Assembly: GCA_945870325.1 (NCBI GenBank)
Contig: CAMBRQ010000003.1
Location: forward strand, 1 to 64,000
DNA length: 64,000 bases
Direction of reading: 5' to 3'
Source of the DNA: an uncultured Dorea sp.
Lineage (GTDB): Bacteria; Bacillota; Clostridia; Lachnospirales; Lachnospiraceae
Shown piece by piece: positions 16,056 through 23,900 of this stretch. The notes beneath the pieces are model-generated. The model saw only the letters and a program-made list of their open reading frames with translations. It was not told the DNA's origin and did no database searches. Each line of letters begins with the position of its first letter. Within the stretch, counting starts at the first letter, position 1. Made by a program: the position numbers and the translations under genes.

Positions 16056-16442
16056 ATGAAAAGAGAGTATGTAAAGCCGGTAATGCAAGGAGAGGCATTT
16101 GTGGCGAATGAGTATGTAGCGGCTTGTTGGAAAATTAATTGTAATGTTGAGACAGGAATTGGTTTTATAGACCAAAATAATAATAATAAATATGACCGGT
16201 CAGATAAGAAAATTTGCCGAAGTAATCCGAGAAGTGGTTGTGGAGAATGGCATACAGGTGTGGCAGGTGTACCAGATGATGGACCGGAGCCGAATGCGAT
16301 GTGGCAACCGACAGACGGGTGGGGAATTCCTATAGGATCAGCATATAAGGTATATTGGTGGTCTACGGGTTCAAGTGATCATGATCAGCATTTTTCAAAA
16401 GTTAGCGCTGCCCAATGGGAAACTAATCCAAATGCATCATAG
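16056..16442 (+). CDS. Candidate RiPP precursor peptide B (128 aa, 4 Cys)
   Basis: Residues 5-22 align residue for residue with precursor A: Y5-x-K7-P8-x4-E13-x-F15-x3-E19-Y20-V21-A22, then A23-C24. The putative core has four Cys, a DQNNNNKYDRSD stretch resembling a calcium-binding EF-hand/dockerin loop, and a Trp/Gly/Pro-rich C-terminal half (WQPTDGWGIPIG, YWWSTGSS). It has its own promoter (15952-15980), a terminator hairpin (16469-16502) and two radical SAM genes downstream. The length is large for a RiPP; it could instead be a small exported surface protein sharing only its export leader. I favour a modified peptide because of the enzymes on both sides. Confidence 0.75.
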   Translation: MKREYVKPVMQGEAFVANEYVAACWKINCNVETGIGFIDQNNNNKYDRSDKKICRSNPRSGCGEWHTGVAGVPDDGPEPNAMWQPTDGWGIPIGSAYKVYWWSTGSSDHDQHFSKVSAAQWETNPNAS

Positions 16443-16468
16443 ATAACAATTATTTGAATAGGGATATT

Positions 16469-16502
16469 ATAGAGCTGCGGTAACCTGGCGGCTCTATTTT
16501 AT
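16469..16502 (+). terminator. Hairpin after precursor B
   Basis: A stem of ATAGAGCTGC (16469-16478) with 16488-16497 (one mismatch) is followed by TTTTATT. It sits between the peptide gene and its radical SAM genes, as at 8064-8098 for peptide A. Confidence 0.7.
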
Positions 16503-16531
16503 TATGTATCAACGGAGATAAGGAGCAACAT

Positions 16532-17632
16532 ATGGATTCAGAATATGGCTTTACAAGCCTGGAAGAAAGATTATGCATGAAAGCATCATATAAGGGAATA
16601 TTGTTGACAGCAGCATTCGAATTAACGCCCGTCTGTAATATGAATTGCGAGATGTGTTATATACGTCTTAGCAAAAAAGAGCAGGAACAGGAACACAGAT
16701 TACGGACTGTTGAAGAATGGCTGGAATTGGCTGAACAACTTAAAGCAGCAGGAACATTATTTATTCTGCTGACAGGTGGTGAGCCATTGCTGTATCCAGG
16801 ATTCCCTGAGTTGTATCGTCAGCTTAAGAAGATGGGATTCATTCTGACAATTAACACGAATGGAACATTATGTACGGAAGAAATTGCCGATATGTTTGCA
16901 GCGGAACTGCCGCGAAGAATTAATGTCACTTTGTATGGTGCAAGCAATGAGACTTATGCGAAGGTAACCGGGAACTCACGCGGATATGAGCAGGTAATGC
17001 ATGGATTGGAATTGTTAAAGAGCAGGAACATTCCAGTGAAGTTGAATTGTAGTATGATTCGGGAAAATATGGAAGATACTCCGGCGATTTTGGATATTTC
17101 AGAAGAATTAGAACTTCCGCTGGAGTATAACACTTATATGTTCCCTTGCTCGAGACGTCGTGGTCATGCGTTTTGTAAAGAGACAAGAGTAACGCCGGAA
17201 GATGCTGCTGCCTGGGAAGTGTACATTAAGAAAAGACAAAAAGGAGAGGGATTTGTAAAGGTTAGAGAGCATGTGATTGATTCTTATACCTTTGCAGATG
17301 ATAAGGAACCGATAGGGAGAAGTATGAGATGCAGAGCAGGTAAGAGTTCATGCTGGATTGATTGGAAAGGACGGATGACTCCTTGTGTATTCTTAGAAGA
17401 ACCTGCGGTAGATGTATTTACACATACGATTAAAGAAGCTTGGGAAACGGTGAAAAGCAATTGTGGACGAATATTGCTGCCTGAAGAATGTAATAACTGC
17501 AAGCATAGATTCAATTGTAATATTTGCGCGGCGTGTGCAAGATGGGAAAGTGGCGGTACGGACGTTAAGCCGGAGTATCTGTGTCAATATATGGATGAGG
17601 TTGTCCGGAATTTAAAAGAGGAATGTTTCTAA
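16532..17632 (+). CDS. Radical SAM/SPASM peptide maturase-like protein 2
   Basis: A 366-aa paralogue of the enzyme at 8963. The SAM-cluster motif is C35-x3-C39-x2-C42 (CNMNCEMC), with LLTGGEPLLYPGF and INTNGT. The C-terminal SPASM Cys set reads MRCRAGKSSC, MTPCVF, ECNNCKHRFNCNICAAC and YLCQY. Ribosome site AAGGAG. It follows precursor B and its hairpin and is the likely modifier of that peptide, with PqqD (14036) as recognition partner. The N-terminal extension before the first Cys has no separate RRE fold. Confidence 0.92.
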   Translation: MDSEYGFTSLEERLCMKASYKGILLTAAFELTPVCNMNCEMCYIRLSKKEQEQEHRLRTVEEWLELAEQLKAAGTLFILLTGGEPLLYPGFPELYRQLKKMGFILTINTNGTLCTEEIADMFAAELPRRINVTLYGASNETYAKVTGNSRGYEQVMHGLELLKSRNIPVKLNCSMIRENMEDTPAILDISEELELPLEYNTYMFPCSRRRGHAFCKETRVTPEDAAAWEVYIKKRQKGEGFVKVREHVIDSYTFADDKEPIGRSMRCRAGKSSCWIDWKGRMTPCVFLEEPAVDVFTHTIKEAWETVKSNCGRILLPEECNNCKHRFNCNICAACARWESGGTDVKPEYLCQYMDEVVRNLKEECF

Positions 17633-17663
17633 GAGATGAGTCAGTGATTATTCTGGCGTAGAA

Positions 17664-18710
17664 TTGTTGCCATTGTGTAATATGAATTGTAAGATGTGTT
17701 ATATTCGTTTAGACAAATCAGAGATGGAGAGGCAGGGGAGGATGAGAACGGCAGATGAATGGCTAAAAGTTGCCAAAGAGGCAGCGGACATGGGCTGTCT
17801 GTTCTTGCTCCTGACTGGCGGCGAGCCTTTGCTTCACCCGGAGTTCAAGCAGATATATAGAGGTCTGCAGGAACTGGGCATCTATCTGACGGTGAATACG
17901 AATGGTACGCTGATAGATGAAGAGATGGCGGACTTCTTCGCAAGCAATCTTCCACGGCGGCTTAACATTACGCTCTATGGTGCCGGGCGGGAAACATATC
18001 AGAGATTATGCCAGAATGGAGCGGCCTATGATCAGGTAATGAATGGTATACGGCTTTTAAAAGAGCGGAATGTGCCAATAAAGTTAAATGCCACCCTAAC
18101 GCAATTCAGCATTGGTGATTTTCAGGCGATTATGGATGTTGCGGACGGGCTGGAACTGCCTATTGAGATTCCGTACTATTTATTCCCTCAGGCACGAAAG
18201 GCTAATCAGGCAGAACCTTTGGAATATCGGCTGATGCCGGAAGAAGCGGCGAGGCTTAGGCTGGATATTGTGAAGCATGGCTTTCGTGGGAGTCAGGAAG
18301 AGTATATCCGGGATTTGAAAGAGACAGTGACATCCATTGATTCTTTCGAGGAGCAGAATCTGCCGGAGCAGCCGAAGGGATTCTGGTGTGCTTCGGGGCG
18401 AAGCAGTTTCTGGGTGAACTGGAAGGGACAGATGACCAACTGTGGCATGCTGGAGATCCCGTATGTGGATGTTTTTGAATTGCCTTTTAAAGAGAACTGG
18501 GAGTGTCTTCTTGCTGAGACGGGATCAGTGCGTTTGTCGGAAGTATGCTATCGATGTAAATATCGAATCATCTGTTCGCCTTGTGCGGCATCAATGCTGT
18601 CAGAGACCGGTTCGTTTGGAGATGTACCTGTATATAAGTGTGAAGTGATGCATGCTTATGATGCGCTGCTTCGTGAAGAACTGAGACGATTGGAAACGGG
18701 AGAAGCCTAA
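17664..18710 (+). CDS. Radical SAM/SPASM protein 3, 5'-truncated
   Basis: The third paralogue retains CNMNCKMC, LLTGGEPLLH, VNTNGT and the SPASM Cys set (FWCASGRSS, TNCGML, CYRCKYRIICSPCAAS, YKCEV). Its first motif Cys is only residue 5 from the TTG at 17664. The frame upstream reads back to a TGA at 17637 with no ATG or GTG and no ribosome site, so about 30 N-terminal residues present in the other two are missing. An ATG at 17636 is in another frame and stops after three codons. Either it is a 5'-decayed gene, or it is expressed by coupling or from an unusual start. The rest of the frame is intact, so decay would be recent. Confidence 0.75.
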   Translation: MLPLCNMNCKMCYIRLDKSEMERQGRMRTADEWLKVAKEAADMGCLFLLLTGGEPLLHPEFKQIYRGLQELGIYLTVNTNGTLIDEEMADFFASNLPRRLNITLYGAGRETYQRLCQNGAAYDQVMNGIRLLKERNVPIKLNATLTQFSIGDFQAIMDVADGLELPIEIPYYLFPQARKANQAEPLEYRLMPEEAARLRLDIVKHGFRGSQEEYIRDLKETVTSIDSFEEQNLPEQPKGFWCASGRSSFWVNWKGQMTNCGMLEIPYVDVFELPFKENWECLLAETGSVRLSEVCYRCKYRIICSPCAASMLSETGSFGDVPVYKCEVMHAYDALLREELRRLETGEA

Positions 18711-18779
18711 AGATGAGAGGTCTGCCTTTGCAGGTATGTGTCCGTATAGTGGAAGGTTAATTTTTCTTTTTGTTGTGTC

Positions 18780-18808
18780 TTGACTTAATCCATAAAAAAG
18801 TTTATATT
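18780..18808 (+). promoter_or_regulatory. Sigma-A promoter upstream of the ABC exporter
   Basis: TTGACT (18780-18785), a 17-bp spacer and TATATT (18803-18808). An intrinsic terminator (18827-18853) follows before the gene, so the transcript may be attenuated. Confidence 0.65.
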
Positions 18809-18826
18809 GAACAAGGAAACTCGTTG

Positions 18827-18853
18827 GCCAGGCATAATGTCTGGCTCTTTTTT
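18827..18853 (+). terminator. Terminator/attenuator between promoter and ABC exporter gene
   Basis: The stem GCCAGGCA (18827-18834) pairs with TGTCTGGC (18838-18845, one G-T) around a 3-nt loop and is followed by TCTTTTTT. It lies about 11 nt after the predicted transcription start and 28 nt before the ABC gene. It may end radical SAM transcription, attenuate the exporter transcript, or both. Confidence 0.7.
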
Positions 18854-18881
18854 CGATCAGATACTGTGAAAGGATTCATTA

Positions 18882-20669
18882 ATGGAAGAAAATAAGAATA
18901 ATGGAAAGAACCTGTCTTTCGAGTCCCTGGATATTCTCATATCTCGCTGGAAGGACGGAACATTCTCGGAGATTATAGATGATTGGAAATGGATATTCAC
19001 GTATAGTGCCAGATACAAGGGGGCGATTGCGTTCTATGTGATTCTCGGTATTGTTAGTACTTCGCTGGGGCTGGTGAGCAGTGTTGCAAGTAAGTACCTG
19101 ATTGATATTATTACCGGATATAAGACTTCGAAATTGGCAATCATGCTTATTATAATGGTAGGAAGTTCGTTGTTCAGCCTGCTGTTTAGCAGTATGATCA
19201 GCCGGATATCGACGAAACTTAGTATCTACATTAATAATGATATCCAGGCGGATATATTTGATAAGATTGTGGATGCGGACTGGATGGCGATTAACAAGTA
19301 TTCGAATGGAGATGTCCTGAATCGGTTCAATGGGGATATTGGAACGGTTAGTGGGAATGCGATCAGCTGGCTGCCTACGATTATTATTGCTGTGTATAAT
19401 TTTATCGCAACATTCCTTGTGATCCTGCACTATGACTGGATCATGGCTGTGATCGCGCTTGGCAGTGCGCCTTTTATGCTGCTGATGTCGCGGTTCATGA
19501 TTAAGAAGCAGAGGGATTACAGTAAGAAGGTCCGGGAGATGAGTAGTAATCTTATGACCTTTGAGGTGGAGGCTTTCTATAATTTTGACACGATTAAGTC
19601 TTTTGGAATTGCGCCTTATTATAGTAAGAAGATGCGCTGGTGGCAGGGAAAGTTCAAGGATGTTAGCCTGAAATACAATATGTTCACGATTAAGACGAAT
19701 ATTCTGCTGTCAGTTATGGGGAATCTGGTGCAGTTTATTGCATTTGGCTATTGCCTGTTTCGGCTGTGGACCCATGATATTACTTATGGTACGATGACGC
19801 TATTCTTACAGCAGAGGAGCAATCTGTCGGGGGCATTTAATAACGTAGTGTCGATTATTCCGTCCTTCCTGAACAGTTCGGTATCAGCGCACCGTATCAG
19901 GGAACTGGTAGAACTTCCGAAGGAGGTTCATATTCCTGAGAGTAAAGAGTTGGATGCGCTGGCGGCAGATGGCTTCGAAGTCCGAATGAGAGATGTGGAA
20001 TTCTCTTATGTTGAGGGGACGAAGGTGATTACGGGTTCTGCATTCAAAGCGTGTCCGGGTGAGATCGTGGCGTTGGTGGGACCGTCCGGAGAGGGCAAGA
20101 CGACGATGATACGTCTGATCCTGGGGTTAATCCGTCCGGAAGAGGGACAGGCTGTTATGATCGGTTCCAATGGATATGAGGTTGCTATGAATGCAGAGAC
20201 CAGGCATCTGTTCGCATATGTGCCACAGGGTAATACGATTCTGTCGGGGACGATTGCGGAGAATATGCGTATGGTGAAGGAAGATGCGACGGATGAGGAG
20301 ATTGTAGAGGCGCTGAAGATATCTTGTGCATGGGATTTTGTGGAGAAATTGCCGGATACATTCAACAGCAATGTAGGAGAACGTGGACGAGGATTGTCGG
20401 AAGGGCAGGCGCAGCGTATTGCGATTGCCAGGGCAGTGCTTCGGGACGCGCCGGTTCTGCTTCTGGATGAGGCGACTTCGGCCCTGGATGTGACGACAGA
20501 ACGGAGAGTGTTGAGAAATATTATCAGTCAGAAACCTAATAAGACATGTATTGTAACTACTCACCGGCCGAGTGTATTGAATATGTGCCAGAGAGTCTAC
20601 CGGGTAATGGATACACGGATTACGGAACTGGATGAGGAAGAGGCTGGCAAGATGGCGATGGATTTCTAG
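18882..20669 (+). CDS. ABC transporter (fused permease/ATPase), probable peptide exporter
   Basis: A 595-aa half-transporter. A cytoplasmic N-terminus (about 50 residues) leads to a six-helix exporter domain (about 52-320) and an ATPase domain (about 360-590) with Walker A GPSGEGKTT, signature LSEGQAQR, Walker B VLLLDEATSALD and the H-loop TTHRP. It lacks the C39 peptidase domain found in double-glycine peptide exporters, in line with leaders that have no GG site. It probably works as a homodimer exporting the mature peptide. Type I exporter family; substrate inferred from the neighbourhood. Confidence 0.9.
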   Translation: MEENKNNGKNLSFESLDILISRWKDGTFSEIIDDWKWIFTYSARYKGAIAFYVILGIVSTSLGLVSSVASKYLIDIITGYKTSKLAIMLIIMVGSSLFSLLFSSMISRISTKLSIYINNDIQADIFDKIVDADWMAINKYSNGDVLNRFNGDIGTVSGNAISWLPTIIIAVYNFIATFLVILHYDWIMAVIALGSAPFMLLMSRFMIKKQRDYSKKVREMSSNLMTFEVEAFYNFDTIKSFGIAPYYSKKMRWWQGKFKDVSLKYNMFTIKTNILLSVMGNLVQFIAFGYCLFRLWTHDITYGTMTLFLQQRSNLSGAFNNVVSIIPSFLNSSVSAHRIRELVELPKEVHIPESKELDALAADGFEVRMRDVEFSYVEGTKVITGSAFKACPGEIVALVGPSGEGKTTMIRLILGLIRPEEGQAVMIGSNGYEVAMNAETRHLFAYVPQGNTILSGTIAENMRMVKEDATDEEIVEALKISCAWDFVEKLPDTFNSNVGERGRGLSEGQAQRIAIARAVLRDAPVLLLDEATSALDVTTERRVLRNIISQKPNKTCIVTTHRPSVLNMCQRVYRVMDTRITELDEEEAGKMAMDF

Positions 20670-20742
20670 CAGAACTGTGGGCGGCGTATTTGGCTATGCT
20701 TTTGGAAGTACTTATGGGAATTCCTGGCGGAGCGTGTACAGG

Positions 20743-20771
20743 TTGAGTGAAATATGATATAATAATATAAT
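20743..20771 (+). promoter_or_regulatory. Sigma-A promoter for the second envelope operon
   Basis: TTGAGT (20743-20748), a 17-bp spacer and TATAAT (20766-20771). The predicted start lies about 18 nt before the ATG at 20796. Confidence 0.7.
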
Positions 20772-20795
20772 ATTGTGTTGGCAGAGGATGATGAG

Positions 20796-21554
20796 ATGAT
20801 AGATATACATACCCATATACTTCCGGGTATTGATGATGGAGCAGAAGATATATATGATACGTTGGAGATGGCGAGTATGGCAGCGGATATCGGGGTGACG
20901 GCGATAGTTGCGACTCCCCACTGCAATCTTCCGGGTATATTTGACAATTATTTCGGGGATGCCTATATTAAGACATTCCAGACTGCGGTCCGTGCGATTC
21001 AGGAGGAAGGGATTCCCATCAGGCTGTGCCCGGGGGCGGAAGCCTTCGGGACTTATGATCTCCCGGAGTTGATTGTGGATGGGAAGATTATGCCACTGAA
21101 TCAGAGCAGGTATATTCTGATGGAGTTCTCTTTTGATGAAGATCCGGACTTTGCAACAGACTTGTTAAGAAGAGTAAGGGCGGTGGGAGCGAAGCCGGTG
21201 GTAGCGCATGTCGAGAGATATGAGTTCGTTCAGGACAACCCTCAGATTGTATACCAGTGGAGGAAGAGAGGGTATGTCATTCAGGTGAATAAGGGTAGTT
21301 TCCTGGGAAGATTCGGTCGGAATGCACAGGAGACGGCGTATCGTCTGCTAAGACATAATCTGGTATCGGTAGTAGCCAGTGATGCGCACAGTCCGTTTCG
21401 CAGAACTCCGTATCTACTGGATGCTTATGAGGAATTGTGTGCGGAATATACGAAGAAGAATTGTGATGTGCTATTCCAGTATAATCCGGCCAGAATCTGC
21501 TGTAATAAACCAATATTGAAACTGGAGCCGATTCCGTTTTCCAGTTATGAGTAA
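20796..21554 (+). CDS. CpsB/YwqE-type protein tyrosine phosphatase (PHP fold)
   Basis: A 252-aa PHP-domain metal-dependent phosphotyrosine phosphatase. The N-terminal metal motif MIDIHTHILPGIDDGA is diagnostic; other metal ligands appear in ATPHCN, PVVAHVERY and ASDAHS. CpsB/YwqE enzymes dephosphorylate BY-kinases encoded beside them. ATG 20796 is chosen because it starts exactly at the conserved motif, has AGAGGATGA upstream and suits the promoter position; the in-frame GTG at 20775 would lie at the promoter start. Its targets are presumably the Tyr tails of the kinases at 11064, 22441 and 23901. Confidence 0.9.
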   Translation: MIDIHTHILPGIDDGAEDIYDTLEMASMAADIGVTAIVATPHCNLPGIFDNYFGDAYIKTFQTAVRAIQEEGIPIRLCPGAEAFGTYDLPELIVDGKIMPLNQSRYILMEFSFDEDPDFATDLLRRVRAVGAKPVVAHVERYEFVQDNPQIVYQWRKRGYVIQVNKGSFLGRFGRNAQETAYRLLRHNLVSVVASDAHSPFRRTPYLLDAYEELCAEYTKKNCDVLFQYNPARICCNKPILKLEPIPFSSYE

Positions 21555-21566
21555 AGGAGAAGTTTC

Positions 21567-22460
21567 ATGAGAAGGCTTAGAAGAATCATATGTATTATAT
21601 TCGTGCTGGCATGTGCCGGGTGTATCGGGTATGTTGTGAAGTCCAAGATGGTGGAGGATCATACGCCTCCGGTTATTACTTGCAAGGAGGACACGGTATC
21701 TGTCAGTGTAGAAGATGAAGAATCCGTACTGCTGGAAGGAGTGAAGGCAAAGGACAACCGGGATGGAGACATTACCAAGTCGATCCGTATTGCGTCGATG
21801 TCACATTTTATTAATGGCAAGCGTACAGTTACATATGTGGTGTTCGACAAGGCGAACCAGGTGGGAACGCTGGAACGTACGGTAGAGTATACGGATTATA
21901 CGTCGCCGAAGATCCATATGACCCAGCCACTTAGGGTTGCTCTGACGGAGTTGGATGAGGCGGATCTGTCAGCGTCCTTAACCGCAGAGGATTGCCTGGA
22001 TGGAGACTTGACGAGTCAGATCAGAACGATTATGGACAACAGTTTCTATGGTGTGCAGACGGGGACTTATCCTGTGACGCTGCAGGTCAGCAATAGTGCG
22101 GGTGATGTCCGTACGGTACCGGTGGAGATGACGATTGTAGATTCCTCAGATCGGCAGGAGCGTTATAAGGAGTATCCGCTGCTGTCGGAATATATTGTAT
22201 ATACATCTGTGAACCAGGCGATTGATCCGATGGCGTATCTCAAGGGGATTGAGAAGAATGGAACAGAGTATACTTATGAGAATGACGGAGAGATGCTGGC
22301 TGGCACGCAGGAAGCGATTGGAGTTGCTTCGAATGTGGATTATGCTACGCCGGGAGTCTATTCTGTAGAGTATACCTATACGGCAGAAGGTGCGCCTACG
22401 GCAGTTACGAAGTTATTTGTTGTAGTGGAGGGGGAGCAAGATGAGCAGGACGGAGAGTAA
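21567..22460 (+). CDS. Membrane-anchored Ig-like (DUF5011-type) envelope protein 2
   Basis: A 297-aa paralogue of the protein at 10233. It has an N-terminal hydrophobic segment (about 4-24, with internal Cys residues that could form a weak lipobox), then repeats with HTPPVITC, VKAKDNRDGDITKSI and FDKANQVG. Ribosome site AAAGGAGAA. Its end overlaps the next kinase gene by 20 nt, stronger coupling than in copy 1. Likely an extracellular partner of the Wzz/BY-kinase complex; the exact role is unknown. Confidence 0.75.
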   Translation: MRRLRRIICIIFVLACAGCIGYVVKSKMVEDHTPPVITCKEDTVSVSVEDEESVLLEGVKAKDNRDGDITKSIRIASMSHFINGKRTVTYVVFDKANQVGTLERTVEYTDYTSPKIHMTQPLRVALTELDEADLSASLTAEDCLDGDLTSQIRTIMDNSFYGVQTGTYPVTLQVSNSAGDVRTVPVEMTIVDSSDRQERYKEYPLLSEYIVYTSVNQAIDPMAYLKGIEKNGTEYTYENDGEMLAGTQEAIGVASNVDYATPGVYSVEYTYTAEGAPTAVTKLFVVVEGEQDEQDGE

Positions 22461-23895
22461 CAGAAATGACGTGCCAGAGATGGTGAATACGGAGATCGAA
22501 CTATTTACCCTGATTCATGATATCTTGATTAATTGGTGGTGTATACTTCTGGGAGCGATTGCTGCGGCTATGATTGCTTATGTAGTGGTGAATGTGCAGT
22601 ATGTTCCGGAGTATACGACTATGACGACCTTTGTAGTTGGCTCGAAGGGAAGTAATAATACTTACAGTAACTTAAGTTCTGCCAATACCATGGCGCAGAC
22701 ATTCGAGAAGATATTGAAGAGCAGTGTCATGGAGAAGACGATCTGTGACAAACTGAAGGTAGATGAGATAGATGCGGATATTAGTACGGAGGTGCTGGAA
22801 GGCACGAATATGCTGGTCTTAAGTGTGACGGCAGATACGCCGAAGGAATCCATCGATATCATCCGTACCATCATGGACCATTATACGGAAGTATCACTGT
22901 ATACGGTTGGAAATGCGGTGATGGATGTCCTGGAGGAGCCGAAGATTCCGTATGCGGCGGAGAATCCGTTGAATGTAAGGGAGTCTGTGAAGAAGGGTTT
23001 CCTGGGAGGTGCGGCAGTGTGCATAATCCTGTTCGGACTGTTATCCTATATGCGTAATTCAGTGAAGCAGGAGAAGGAGATTGAAAGGAAACTGGATGCC
23101 AGAAGTCTGGGGGCAATCAGTTATGAGTATAAATATAAGACGATCCGGCAATTGATCAGCCATAAGAAGTCGGCGATCCTTGTAGATAATCCGATTGCAA
23201 GTTTCCCGTTCGTAGAGAGTTATAAGAAACTGGCTGCGAAGGTGGAATATCAGATGGCGAAAGATGAGCGTAAGATATTGGTTATTACCAGTGTATCTGA
23301 GAATGAGGGAAAGTCTACGGTTGCGGCGAACCTGGCCATCAGCCTGTCGGAGCAAGGCAAGAGAGTTATCTTGATAGATGGTGATATCCGAAGACCTTCT
23401 CAGTTTCTGATCTTTGGTCTTGAATTGGAAGAGAAGAATGAGTTGGGAGAGTTCTTGAAGGGATCAGGAGTCTTGACGGATGTATTGGTGAAGGGGGAGC
23501 GGCAGCATCTGTTCTTCCTTGGCGGAAGGAATTGCTATTCTTCGTCCACGGAGATGCTTCAGACGGATAAACTGCCGAGGCTGATGAAAGCTTGCAGGAA
23601 ATATTCGGATTATGTGATCATCGATACGCCCCCGGCAGGATTGCTGGGAGATGCGCAGGTATTTGCACAGAGCGCGGATGCAGTTCTTATGGTTGTAAGG
23701 CAGAATTATATGCTGGCTGAGGATATTAACGATATTATGGATGATTTCCGTGATAATCATGCGAAGATACTGGGAGTTGTATTGAACGGTGTTCAGACAT
23801 TTTCCAATGTAGCAGACAGTTCGGTTGGCGGATATTATGGGAAATACGGGAAATATGGACGTTATGGCAATTATAGTAAGAATAAAGGAAGATAG
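22441..23895 (+). CDS. Wzz-type/BY-kinase fusion 3
   Basis: A 484-aa fusion with a Wzz domain (TM about 33-52 and about 182-202) and a BY-kinase core. Motifs are canonical: Walker A ENEGKSTVA, Walker A' LIDGDIRRPS and Walker B VIIDTPPAGL. The tail is a Tyr cluster (GGYYGKYGKYGRYGNY). It is paralogous to the 11064 protein by position and N-terminus (IHDILINWWCILL vs IIHDVLKNWWVIL), but with an intact active site. Confidence 0.92.
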   Translation: MSRTESNRNDVPEMVNTEIELFTLIHDILINWWCILLGAIAAAMIAYVVVNVQYVPEYTTMTTFVVGSKGSNNTYSNLSSANTMAQTFEKILKSSVMEKTICDKLKVDEIDADISTEVLEGTNMLVLSVTADTPKESIDIIRTIMDHYTEVSLYTVGNAVMDVLEEPKIPYAAENPLNVRESVKKGFLGGAAVCIILFGLLSYMRNSVKQEKEIERKLDARSLGAISYEYKYKTIRQLISHKKSAILVDNPIASFPFVESYKKLAAKVEYQMAKDERKILVITSVSENEGKSTVAANLAISLSEQGKRVILIDGDIRRPSQFLIFGLELEEKNELGEFLKGSGVLTDVLVKGERQHLFFLGGRNCYSSSTEMLQTDKLPRLMKACRKYSDYVIIDTPPAGLLGDAQVFAQSADAVLMVVRQNYMLAEDINDIMDDFRDNHAKILGVVLNGVQTFSNVADSSVGGYYGKYGKYGRYGNYSKNKGR

Positions 23896-23900
23896 GGCTT

